Shown: positions 53,721 through 61,820 of the stretch, piece after piece
Layout: every line of letters starts with the position of its first letter
Numbering within the stretch: position 1 is the first letter of the stretch
Assembly: GCA_949296075.1 (NCBI GenBank)
Contig: CASFNG010000002.1
Coordinates: 1-64,000 of the forward strand
Source: an uncultured Parabacteroides sp.
GTDB lineage: Bacteria; Bacteroidota; Bacteroidia; Bacteroidales; Tannerellaceae
Direction: 5' to 3'
DNA: 64,000 nt
Made by a program: the position numbers and the translations under genes
Notes under the pieces: generated by a model
Database searches by the model: none
The model's input: only the letters and a program-made list of their open reading frames with translations
What the model was told of the DNA's origin: nothing

Positions 53721-56384
53721 ATGCGATTGGTTCTAATAAGTGTTGTGGCCGCGGTTTTAGCGATTGACGCGGCGGCGAACGATTTTAAAGGCAAGGTCAA
53801 GGATGCGAGGACTGGCGAGGAATTGATAGGAGCCGCGGTGTTCGTGAAAGAACATCCGACGATTGGTGCCACGACGGGTTTGGACGGAAGTTTCGTGTTG
53901 AACGATATTCCCAAGGATAAGAGCGTGACGATCGTTTGCAGCTATATCAGCTATAAGACGATAGAGAAAAAGGTGAATCCCGCTTCCGGCCAAATGATCG
54001 ACTTCAACATGGAGGCGGCTTCCCTGGAGCTGGAGGGAGTGACGGTCGTTGCCCGCAACCCAGGACGGACGGAGGCTGGGGCACGTGGCATTGAGCGTCA
54101 GTCGATGAATGTCGTGAACGTGATGAGCGCTAAGGCGATGGAGCTTTCTCCCGATATTACCGTGGCGAACGTTATCCAGCGTATGTCTGGTGTTACCATT
54201 GAACGCAATAGCAGTGGTGAGGGGCAATATGCGATCCTTCGCGGAATGGACAAGCGTTATAACTATACCCTGATCAACGGCGTGAAGATCCCTAGCCCGG
54301 ATAATAAGAACCGGTTCGTTCCTCTCGACATATTCCCTTCCGAGATGTTAGACCGTTTGGAGGTGACGAAATCGTTGACCGCCAATCTGGAGGGTGACGG
54401 GATCGGGGGCGCCGTCAACTTGATCATGAAGGACGCTCCGGATCGACGACAATTCACGGCCAATATCTCCACGGGATATAACGCGATGTACTTCGGCCGA
54501 GATTTCCAGTCGTTCAATCATGGGGCGATCGTGAAAGAGTCGCCTTACGAACAGATGGGTGAGCCCGCCAATTTCCAGGTTTCCCCGGATAACTTCACGA
54601 AAGAGAACTTGCGGATGAAGTGGAAGAGACCGTTGCCGGACCTGACGGCGGGGCTCTCTTATGGGGATCGCTTCCTCGACCATAAGCTCGGGGTGATGCT
54701 GGCCGCCTCGTATTTGAATACCTATCGGGGCAAGGAGAGCGAGATTTACTACCAGACCGGGGCAAGCCGTAACGGGACGGAGTTCAGGAACTATTCCGCT
54801 CAACAGACACGTATCGGGGCTCATGCGAAATTGGACTATCAGATTAATGAAAGGCACAAGCTGACCTGGTATAATGGCTACATGGATATGACGGAGGCTG
54901 AGGTGCGCGACCGTCTGGATGACGAGGAACAGCACGTACGTATGAAATGGAACCATCAATATATCATTAACTCTACCTTAAAGGGTGAGCATGCGTTCCT
55001 GCATGATAACACTTTGCGCCTGAATTGGTCCGCCGTGATATCGAAAGCCTTCAGCGAGACTCCGGACAACGCAGAGATCTCCCTCTTGGATCATGGTGAC
55101 CGGGTGGCGGTGAATAGTGCCGCTATCCGCCGTTGGGAGCATAACTCGGATAAGGACAAGTCCGGGTATGTGGACTTGATGTATAAGTTGGGTTTGGATA
55201 ATGGCTCTTCGTTCGATTTCTCGATCGGAGGTATGTACCGAGATAAGAAACGCGACAGTTACTTTAACGAGTATAATTTCCGCACGGAAAATGGTAATCC
55301 ACAGATCAAGGGCGAGGATTGGAGCAATTTTGATGAGATCGTCTTTACGCCTCGCTACCGGAACATCAGCGACGCGTTGAACTATGATGCCACCGAGAGG
55401 ATCGGCGCCGCTTACGGGATGGTGAAATATACGTTCAACAAATGGGAATTGATCGCGGGAGTACGTATGGAGCATACCAACCAAGGCTATCTGCTTAAAT
55501 ATCCGACCGAGAACGCGGATCCGGAAGGTGGGCAGAAATATACCGATGTCCTTCCGAGTTTCCATGCCAAATATGGAGTGCATCATAACGCGAACTTGCG
55601 ATTCTCGTATGCCCGCTCGATCAACCGGCCGAGTTTTTTCGAGATTGTCCCTTATACGATACTGAATGAGGATTATAGCGAGAAAGGAAATCCGGACTTG
55701 AAGCATACTGTCGCAGACAATATAGATATTCGGTATGAGTTTTTCCCGAAATCATCGGAGCAGTTCATGGCAGGTTTCTTCTATAAGCGGTTAGAGAATC
55801 CGATAGAGTATGGCTTGGTTCCGATGGGACAGGACGTTTACTTGATGCCGATGAACTTTGGTGACGCGAATAACCTGGGTGTTGAGGTGGACATCATGAA
55901 GTACTTCAATTGGTTCGGCCTAAAGGCGAATTATACGTTCACGCACTCCAAGATCACGACCGATAAGCGTATCATGGATGGGACAGAGGTGCGTACCGTC
56001 CGTCAGTCTCGTCCCTTGTTTGGACAGGCCGCCCACGTGGCGAATCTCTCCTTGCTCTTCAAAAGCTCCTCATACGGCTGGGAAGGGCAGATAGCAGGCA
56101 GTTATACGGGTAAACGGCTGAGTGATGTCTCCAACTGGTACGACGATGATATTTGGGAGGACGGTTACTTCCAGTTAGACTTGTCGTTGGAGAAGAGCTT
56201 TCGTTGCGGTGTCAGCCTGTATGCTAAAGCATCCAACCTATTGGATACCCCTTTGCTACGCTATTATCACAAAGGGCCTCATACCGATAATATCCAGAAT
56301 TTCGAGCGAAAGAATGGAAACCTGATCGAACGGAGGGAGTGGCACGGCCAATCCTTCATGATCGGTGTGCGCTATAAATTGTGA
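53721..56384 (+). CDS. TonB-dependent outer-membrane receptor
   Basis: An 887-residue receptor: signal peptide (~1-19), CarboxypepD_reg-like domain (~20-100, FKGKVKDARTGEELIGAAVF), plug (~105-245, MSGVTIERNSSGEGQYAILRGMDKRYNYTLINGVKIP) and a 22-strand-type barrel (LEGDGIGGAVNLIMKDAP, ending FMIGVRYKL). No SusD gene follows. Instead a surface lipoprotein begins 41 bases downstream, so the two may form a receptor-lipoprotein pair. Confidence 0.92.
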   Translation: MRLVLISVVAAVLAIDAAANDFKGKVKDARTGEELIGAAVFVKEHPTIGATTGLDGSFVLNDIPKDKSVTIVCSYISYKTIEKKVNPASGQMIDFNMEAASLELEGVTVVARNPGRTEAGARGIERQSMNVVNVMSAKAMELSPDITVANVIQRMSGVTIERNSSGEGQYAILRGMDKRYNYTLINGVKIPSPDNKNRFVPLDIFPSEMLDRLEVTKSLTANLEGDGIGGAVNLIMKDAPDRRQFTANISTGYNAMYFGRDFQSFNHGAIVKESPYEQMGEPANFQVSPDNFTKENLRMKWKRPLPDLTAGLSYGDRFLDHKLGVMLAASYLNTYRGKESEIYYQTGASRNGTEFRNYSAQQTRIGAHAKLDYQINERHKLTWYNGYMDMTEAEVRDRLDDEEQHVRMKWNHQYIINSTLKGEHAFLHDNTLRLNWSAVISKAFSETPDNAEISLLDHGDRVAVNSAAIRRWEHNSDKDKSGYVDLMYKLGLDNGSSFDFSIGGMYRDKKRDSYFNEYNFRTENGNPQIKGEDWSNFDEIVFTPRYRNISDALNYDATERIGAAYGMVKYTFNKWELIAGVRMEHTNQGYLLKYPTENADPEGGQKYTDVLPSFHAKYGVHHNANLRFSYARSINRPSFFEIVPYTILNEDYSEKGNPDLKHTVADNIDIRYEFFPKSSEQFMAGFFYKRLENPIEYGLVPMGQDVYLMPMNFGDANNLGVEVDIMKYFNWFGLKANYTFTHSKITTDKRIMDGTEVRTVRQSRPLFGQAAHVANLSLLFKSSSYGWEGQIAGSYTGKRLSDVSNWYDDDIWEDGYFQLDLSLEKSFRCGVSLYAKASNLLDTPLLRYYHKGPHTDNIQNFERKNGNLIERREWHGQSFMIGVRYKL

Positions 56385-56425
56385 CAAAGCAAATTCAACC
56401 AATATTCATTTAATTTTTTGCCATT

Positions 56426-57841
56426 ATGAAACTGAAAAATTATTTTTTGCTGGCTGCCGCAATGTTGACCACGACGATTGGTTTTACAGCTTGCGACGAT
56501 GAGGATGATCCCATTCCTCCGGTTGTAAATCCGGATGATGATCAGGAAGGCGAGGAGCCGGAAACTCCGGTCGATCCTTGGGAGATCGCAGATGTGATCA
56601 CTTGGCCGGGAGATACGATCGTTAACCTGACGGATCACTTCACCGTGCCCGAGGGTAAGTCGCTGATCGTTGAAGCGGGAGCCCAGATCATCGTGAGCAC
56701 AGATGGCGTGGGAGCCAACCAGCAACCGATCGAGTTCACGGTAAGTGGCAACCTCTATTGCCAAGGGACGGAAGAAAACCCTGTTTTGTTCTCCGTGGAT
56801 GAATCGTTGCGTACGGAGGCGAATACTTTCGCAGGCTTATGGGGAGGCATTGTCGCCACTTCCACTTGTGCGGAGATGCTGATCGACCATACGATTATTG
56901 AATATACTGGAGGCGACGTGATCGAGGGCGCTCCCGCCGCTAACGCAGGCATTTACGAGGCAGGGGATGACGCTTATCCGCAAATCACGACGAACAACGT
57001 GAATGGTAAGTACGTGATCACGAACTCTATCTTGCGCAATGGCGTATCCGATGCGATCTATATGATGGGTGGGCAGGCGATTATAGCCAATAACCTGTTT
57101 GTCGCTAACGGTGAGACCGGTGAGGAAGCGGTGAACGTGAAGTCCGGTTGCCGTGTGGATGTGGCAGGCAATGTGATGTTCGCCCCGAACACGAATGCCT
57201 TGAAGCTCTCCAGCTCGGATCAAAGCGAGGTGCGTACGCAGGCTGTGGTACACGCTTACAACAATACGATCATCAACGCTGGCTGGCGTCGCGACAGTGA
57301 GAAAGGCGGAGGTATCTATGCGGAAGAGAATGTGTCCGCCTATGTATATAATAACCTGTTGGTGAACTGTAAATACCGTGCCATGACCCCGGCGCTCGAC
57401 AACCTGGCAAACGTGGAAGGTGGGTACGACGATCAGCACTCGATGATCGACTATAACTTCTATGCTTCCGGCAACCAGGAGGTGGACGAGAACTATGTTT
57501 ATGAGAACGGTATCCTGTACGCATGGCAAGGCTATAATTTCGCCCATGATGAGTACCACGTTGGCGTGGTGGACGCTCATAGCGTAATCGCTACGGAGGA
57601 GGACTCGAAGGATCCGTTGTTCGTGAACTTCGATATCAATGCCGTATCGCTGACGGGTTATGTGTATGATGACGCCTGGGACTTCCACCTGACGGCTTCC
57701 TCGCCTGCCTTGAGCGGAGCATATGCAGGGGGCGACGCGGATGCCACTCCCTCTTTCTTGACGAGTGGCTTGACCGTGAACGGGCAGACTTACACGTCGC
57801 CGGCCGTGGAGACTTGTTTTGGCGCTTTTGGAACGAATTGA
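56426..57841 (+). CDS. Surface lipoprotein with right-handed parallel beta-helix
   Basis: A 471-residue lipoprotein with Cys23 (FTAC). Directly after the Cys comes DDEDD, an acidic stretch of the kind that acts as a surface-export signal in Bacteroidetes. Then follow a D/E/P-rich linker and, from ~75 to 330, repeats typical of a pectate-lyase-like beta-helix (LIVEAGAQIIV, then YVITNSILRNGVSDAIYM, then VHAYNNTIINAG, then YVYNNLLVNC). No catalytic site is evident. Likely binds or presents a substrate for the TonB receptor (inference). The phosphatase follows. Confidence 0.82.
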   Translation: MKLKNYFLLAAAMLTTTIGFTACDDEDDPIPPVVNPDDDQEGEEPETPVDPWEIADVITWPGDTIVNLTDHFTVPEGKSLIVEAGAQIIVSTDGVGANQQPIEFTVSGNLYCQGTEENPVLFSVDESLRTEANTFAGLWGGIVATSTCAEMLIDHTIIEYTGGDVIEGAPAANAGIYEAGDDAYPQITTNNVNGKYVITNSILRNGVSDAIYMMGGQAIIANNLFVANGETGEEAVNVKSGCRVDVAGNVMFAPNTNALKLSSSDQSEVRTQAVVHAYNNTIINAGWRRDSEKGGGIYAEENVSAYVYNNLLVNCKYRAMTPALDNLANVEGGYDDQHSMIDYNFYASGNQEVDENYVYENGILYAWQGYNFAHDEYHVGVVDAHSVIATEEDSKDPLFVNFDINAVSLTGYVYDDAWDFHLTASSPALSGAYAGGDADATPSFLTSGLTVNGQTYTSPAVETCFGAFGTN

Positions 57842-57873
57842 TTCATGGAAATGAATCGTGTTGATTGGTAGTG

Positions 57874-57923
57874 GGTTTGTGGGCCTGAAAAATAATAATT
57901 TAGAGGGTTCACAAACCTTTTTT
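57874..57923 (+). terminator. Terminator between the lipoprotein and phosphatase genes
   Basis: GGTTTGTG (57874-57881) pairs with CACAAACC (57910-57917) across 28 bases, then six T. Its right arm overlaps an inverted repeat around the next promoter. Confidence 0.55.
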
Positions 57924-57930
57924 ACTTTTG
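57923..57930 (+). promoter_or_regulatory. -7 element for the phosphatase, inside an inverted repeat
   Basis: TACTTTTG 29 bases before the ATG at 57960. TTCACAAA (57908-57915) and TTTGTGAA (57927-57934) are perfect 8-base inverted repeats straddling it, a possible repressor site. Confidence 0.6.
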
Positions 57931-57959
57931 TGAATTGAAGATTAAAAGAAGAGTATTTT

Positions 57960-58985
57960 ATGGATCGAAGAAATTATTTGAGATCACTTTCTGCCTTGTT
58001 CGCGACCACACTTTTGGGTGGGGCGACATCCTCGGCGGCCAACAGTCGCTCCGAGCGGACGTTGGAGCGTGCCGACAGGGCGGCGACCCGTTATGGCGAT
58101 CAACGCCAGGCTGAATTAACGCTCCCGGAGATCCCGGAGGATAACCTAAACTTTTTCCTTGCGAATGACCTGGGACGCAATGGCTATTACGAGCAGAAGC
58201 CGATAGCCGAATTGATGGGACGGATAGCGGAGCGGATCGATATCGAGTTCGTGGTCGCTCCCGGCGACATCCACCATTTCAACGGCGTGGCGAGTGTGCA
58301 GGATCCGCTATGGATGACCAATTATGAGCAGATATACAGTCATCCGGACTTGATGATCGACTGGTTTACCTTGTGCGGGAACCACGAGTACCGGGGCAAT
58401 ACGCAGGCGGTGATCGACTACGGTAGGGTAAGTCGCCGCTGGATGATGCGGGCTCGTTATTACAGCAAGCTATTCGAGCTGGATAAGGAGACGGTTGAGA
58501 TCTTCTTTATCGATACGACACCCTTGATCGAGCGATACCGCGAGAAAGAGGAGAAATACCCTGATGCCGGGCTGCAAAGTGTGGAGGCGCAGAAACGTTG
58601 GCTGGAAGGGGCGCTTGCCGCGTCGAAGGCGAAATGGAAGATCGTGACGGGGCATCACCCGCTCTATGCCGATACGAGCAAGTCGGAGAGCGAGCGCATG
58701 GATATGAGGCGGCATATCGAGCCGCTGTTAGACAAATATGGTGTCGATATGTACCTATGCGGCCATATCCATAATTTCCAGCATATCCAGCCGGCCGGAA
58801 GCAAGGTGGACTACGTGGTGAATACTTCCGGGTCGCTTTCCCGGAAGGTAAAGGCGATCGAGGGGACAAGGTTCTGCAATGATGAGGCAGGCTTCACCCT
58901 CTTCTCGCTCAATGATGAGGGGGTCACTTTCTATATGATCAACGGAAAAGGCAAGATATTGTATCAATATACCCGATCCAAATAA
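57960..58985 (+). CDS. Exported purple-acid-phosphatase-like metallophosphoesterase
   Basis: A 341-residue enzyme with an N-terminal export signal containing an RR (MDRRNYLRSL, then SALFATTLLGGA), similar to a Tat motif. Ligands line up with acid phosphatase ACP5: Asp70 (NDLGRNG), Asp103 (PGDIHHF), Asn141 (CGNHEY), His232/233 (TGHHPLY), and His269 and His271 (CGHIHNFQH). The Tyr expected in GDxxY, which gives PAPs their colour, is His106. Phosphate release from organic phosphates in the periplasm is the likely role. Third gene of the TonB receptor group. Confidence 0.82.
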   Translation: MDRRNYLRSLSALFATTLLGGATSSAANSRSERTLERADRAATRYGDQRQAELTLPEIPEDNLNFFLANDLGRNGYYEQKPIAELMGRIAERIDIEFVVAPGDIHHFNGVASVQDPLWMTNYEQIYSHPDLMIDWFTLCGNHEYRGNTQAVIDYGRVSRRWMMRARYYSKLFELDKETVEIFFIDTTPLIERYREKEEKYPDAGLQSVEAQKRWLEGALAASKAKWKIVTGHHPLYADTSKSESERMDMRRHIEPLLDKYGVDMYLCGHIHNFQHIQPAGSKVDYVVNTSGSLSRKVKAIEGTRFCNDEAGFTLFSLNDEGVTFYMINGKGKILYQYTRSK

Positions 58986-59020
58986 CTTCGTAGGCAGGAA
59001 AAGTGGCCCTTGGGATTGGT

Positions 59021-59076
59021 CCAAGTACCCGGAGGACGCGAAGGTGCGAACCCGGGTGCTTGGACTCTGTTTTTCG
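59021..59076 (+). terminator. Terminator of the phosphatase gene
   Basis: CCAAGTACCCGG pairs with CCGGGTGCTTGG over 12 bases across an ~18-base loop. ACTCTG and then five T follow. Confidence 0.65.
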
Positions 59077-59162
59077 TGGGATCGGGATGCCCTCGCGAAG
59101 CCTGCCCGGGGATTTCCCGATCCCTCGCGATGAATCGTGGGAAAGTCGCTCCTCTTTTTAAG

Positions 59163-59170
59163 TATCTTTG
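59163..59170 (+). promoter_or_regulatory. -7 element for the 59.3 kb barrel gene
   Basis: TATCTTTG, perfect match. The leader to the ATG at 59284 would be ~107 bases, long for this window. Confidence 0.65.
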
Positions 59171-59283
59171 GGGATGTAAAGGAAATCTTAACGCCGTAAA
59201 TTCGTTAATTTGACGGCATGAAATGTAAACAATTTGAAAGAGGTCGTTAGTCTCTTCTATTTAAACTAAAAAGAGAGTTCGTG

Positions 59284-61764
59284 ATGAGAGCAAAACTGTT
59301 CGCCTTATTCTGGCTATTATGGGTCGCGTTGCCGATGGCGTACGCGCAGACAGGAGAAAACACAGGGTATTTTATCAAGGGACAAGTGGTGGATTCGCTA
59401 AGCCAGCTGTCGGTGCCTTACGCCACGTTGCGGATCGCCTTGGCGAGCAGTCCGGGTAAGCCGGTCAAGCTGCTGGCTTGCGATGAGGACGGTAAGTTCC
59501 AGACCTCCATGAAAGCCGCGGGAAAGTATATCCTGTCTATCCAGTCGATCGGGCAGCGCCCCGCCGAGAAGCGTTTCACGCTGACCGAGAAGAACCCGCG
59601 GTTAGACCTCGGCAAGCTGTATATGCAGGAGGATAACCAGCGATTGGGCGAGGTGACGGTCACGGCGCAGAAGCCCCTGATAAAGGCGGAGATCGACAAG
59701 ATCACGTATAGCTTGGAGGATGATCCGGAGGCGCAGACCAGCAATACGCTGGATATGCTGCGTAAGGTGCCGATGGTCACCGTGGACGGTGACGATCAGA
59801 TCCAGCTGAAAGGTTCCACGAACTTCAAGATTTACATGAATGGCAAACCATCCAACCTGCTGAGCAACAACCCTTCGGAAGTGTTGAAGAGTATGCCTGC
59901 CAATTCGGTGAAAGACATCGAGGTGATAACCGACCCGGGCGCGAAATACGATGCTGAGGGTGTGGGGGGAATCATTAACATCATCACCACGCGTAACGTG
60001 TTGCAGGGATATACCGGTTCGGTGCGGGCGAGCGTCGCCTCTACCGGGAGCGCCCGGGGAAGTGGTTACGTCTCGCTGAAGGCCGGTAAGTTCGGCTTGG
60101 ACGCGATGTATAACTACAGCCACGAGCGGTCGCCGTGGCAGGAGTCGAGTTCCACCCGCGAGGATCTGACCAACGACGCGCAGCGTTTCCTGACCCAGAA
60201 CGGGCGGCAGAAGAGCAGCGGTCCCTTCCAGTTCGGCCATTTGGAGGGAAGCTATGAGATCGACTCGCTTAATTTGCTGAGCTTGGGCGTGAACCTCTTC
60301 CAAGGGAAGATGAAGAATATCTCCGAGTACGACGTGATGATGCGGGACATAAATCAGGATCCGAGCTATAGCTACCGGCGCGACGCGGAGACCCAGTCCA
60401 CCTTCGGATCGACGGATGTCAATTTCGATTACCAGCACTCCACGCACAAGAAGGATGAGTTGCTGACGATCTCTTACCGTTTCAGCCACTCCCCGAACGA
60501 CAGCAAGAGCTACACGGATCTGTCGGACGCATGGAATTACTATTTGGCGAATACTTATCCCCAGAACAACGTGAACGATGCGTCGACCAACGAGCATACC
60601 GGGCAGATCGATTATACGACCCCTACCTGGAAGGACCAGACGCTTGAGGTGGGCGCGAAATATATCTTCCGGCAAAGCCGTAGCGACGTGGATCGTACCT
60701 CTTATAACGACTCGCTTTCTATCTGGGAGAACATGAATACCCCCGACAGCCACTTCAAGCACACCCAGCATATCTATTCCGGCTATTTGGGTTACGCAAT
60801 GAAGTTCGATAAATTCGGGGTGAAGGCAGGCGTGCGCGCCGAGGGTACCTCCTTGGATGTGCGCTATGAGTTGGCGCCGGAGCGTAACTTCGATACCCAT
60901 TATTTCGACGTGGTGCCTACCATGACGCTCTCCTATCAGCTGAATATGGCGCAACAGATCCGCTTAGGCTATAATATGCGAATCCGCCGTCCGGGCATCT
61001 ATTTCCTGAATCCTTACGTAAACAATACCGACCCGCAGAATATCTCGTACGGTAACCCGAACCTGGATTCGGAGAAGAGCAACAACCTGAACTTGAATTA
61101 CAGTATGTTCGCCCAGAAGATAAGCGTGAACGCGAGTTTGAATTACACCTTCGTGAATAATTCGATCCAAAGTTATACCTTTGTGGATCCGGAATCGCCG
61201 GGTGTTTTCCAGACCACTTACGGGAATATCGGCAAGGAGCAGACCGTGGGTCTCTTCTTGTACGGCAACTGGAATCCGGCTCCCCTGCTTCGCGTCTATC
61301 TGAATGGAGGCTTGAACTACATGGATCTGCGGAGCGAGGGGCAGGATATGGCGAACGACGGATTCAACGGCCATGTGTTCATGGGGACGCAGTTTAACTT
61401 CCCGATGGATTTCCGTCTTGACGTGAACGGGATGTACGCCTCGTCGCGGGTCCAGTTGCAGGGACGGGGGCCTTCCTTCTATTCGGTGGGCTTTGCCTTG
61501 AACAAGGACTTCCTGAAGAAGAAACTGTCGGTACGCCTCTCGATCCGGGATCCTTTCTGGAAGCGGCTTAAGATGGAGAGCACGACATCCGACGATCTCT
61601 TCTCCAGCCGGAACATCTCGTATCGCAAGGGGCAGGTGTTCGAGGTGAGCGTCTCGTATCGCTTCGGGACACTGAAAGAGGCCATCAAGAAAGTGAGAAG
61701 AGGCATTAATAATGATGATATGAAGGGTGGTGATACCGGTGGCGCTTCCTCGCAAGGAATGTAA
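59284..61764 (+). CDS. Outer-membrane beta-barrel protein with CarboxypepD-like and plug domains (TonB-receptor-like)
   Basis: An 826-residue protein from ATG 59284 (an in-frame GTG lies one codon earlier). The signal peptide ends ALPMAYAQ. A CarboxypepD-like sandwich (~25-110), a plug (~118-235: GEVTVTAQKP, then DKITYSLEDDPEAQTSNTLD, then GAKYDAEGVGGIINIITTRN) and a long barrel follow. The last ~40 residues are basic and Gly/Ser-rich and run past the final strand, an unusual C-terminal tail. Same superfamily as the gene at 50415. The ligand is unknown. Confidence 0.84.
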   Translation: MRAKLFALFWLLWVALPMAYAQTGENTGYFIKGQVVDSLSQLSVPYATLRIALASSPGKPVKLLACDEDGKFQTSMKAAGKYILSIQSIGQRPAEKRFTLTEKNPRLDLGKLYMQEDNQRLGEVTVTAQKPLIKAEIDKITYSLEDDPEAQTSNTLDMLRKVPMVTVDGDDQIQLKGSTNFKIYMNGKPSNLLSNNPSEVLKSMPANSVKDIEVITDPGAKYDAEGVGGIINIITTRNVLQGYTGSVRASVASTGSARGSGYVSLKAGKFGLDAMYNYSHERSPWQESSSTREDLTNDAQRFLTQNGRQKSSGPFQFGHLEGSYEIDSLNLLSLGVNLFQGKMKNISEYDVMMRDINQDPSYSYRRDAETQSTFGSTDVNFDYQHSTHKKDELLTISYRFSHSPNDSKSYTDLSDAWNYYLANTYPQNNVNDASTNEHTGQIDYTTPTWKDQTLEVGAKYIFRQSRSDVDRTSYNDSLSIWENMNTPDSHFKHTQHIYSGYLGYAMKFDKFGVKAGVRAEGTSLDVRYELAPERNFDTHYFDVVPTMTLSYQLNMAQQIRLGYNMRIRRPGIYFLNPYVNNTDPQNISYGNPNLDSEKSNNLNLNYSMFAQKISVNASLNYTFVNNSIQSYTFVDPESPGVFQTTYGNIGKEQTVGLFLYGNWNPAPLLRVYLNGGLNYMDLRSEGQDMANDGFNGHVFMGTQFNFPMDFRLDVNGMYASSRVQLQGRGPSFYSVGFALNKDFLKKKLSVRLSIRDPFWKRLKMESTTSDDLFSSRNISYRKGQVFEVSVSYRFGTLKEAIKKVRRGINNDDMKGGDTGGASSQGM

Positions 61765-61820
61765 GGCGAGGTAGCGGGTAGACCGCCCGGAATGTGTATG
61801 AATAAGGATAAAAAAGAGGA

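Larger units (their letters stand above)
58986..59280. other. Intergenic region with two strong hairpins
   Basis: Contains the phosphatase terminator (59021-59076), a second long inverted repeat (GGATCGGGA ~59079-59088 with TCCCGATCC ~59115-59123) that flanks repeated CCTCGCGA boxes, and the promoter of the next gene (59163-59170). I see no gene. Confidence 0.65.

Noticed and set aside
59602..60954. A 450-codon minus-strand frame over the 59.3 kb barrel gene
   Set aside because: Antisense shadow: its composition follows the complementary codons and no family is visible.
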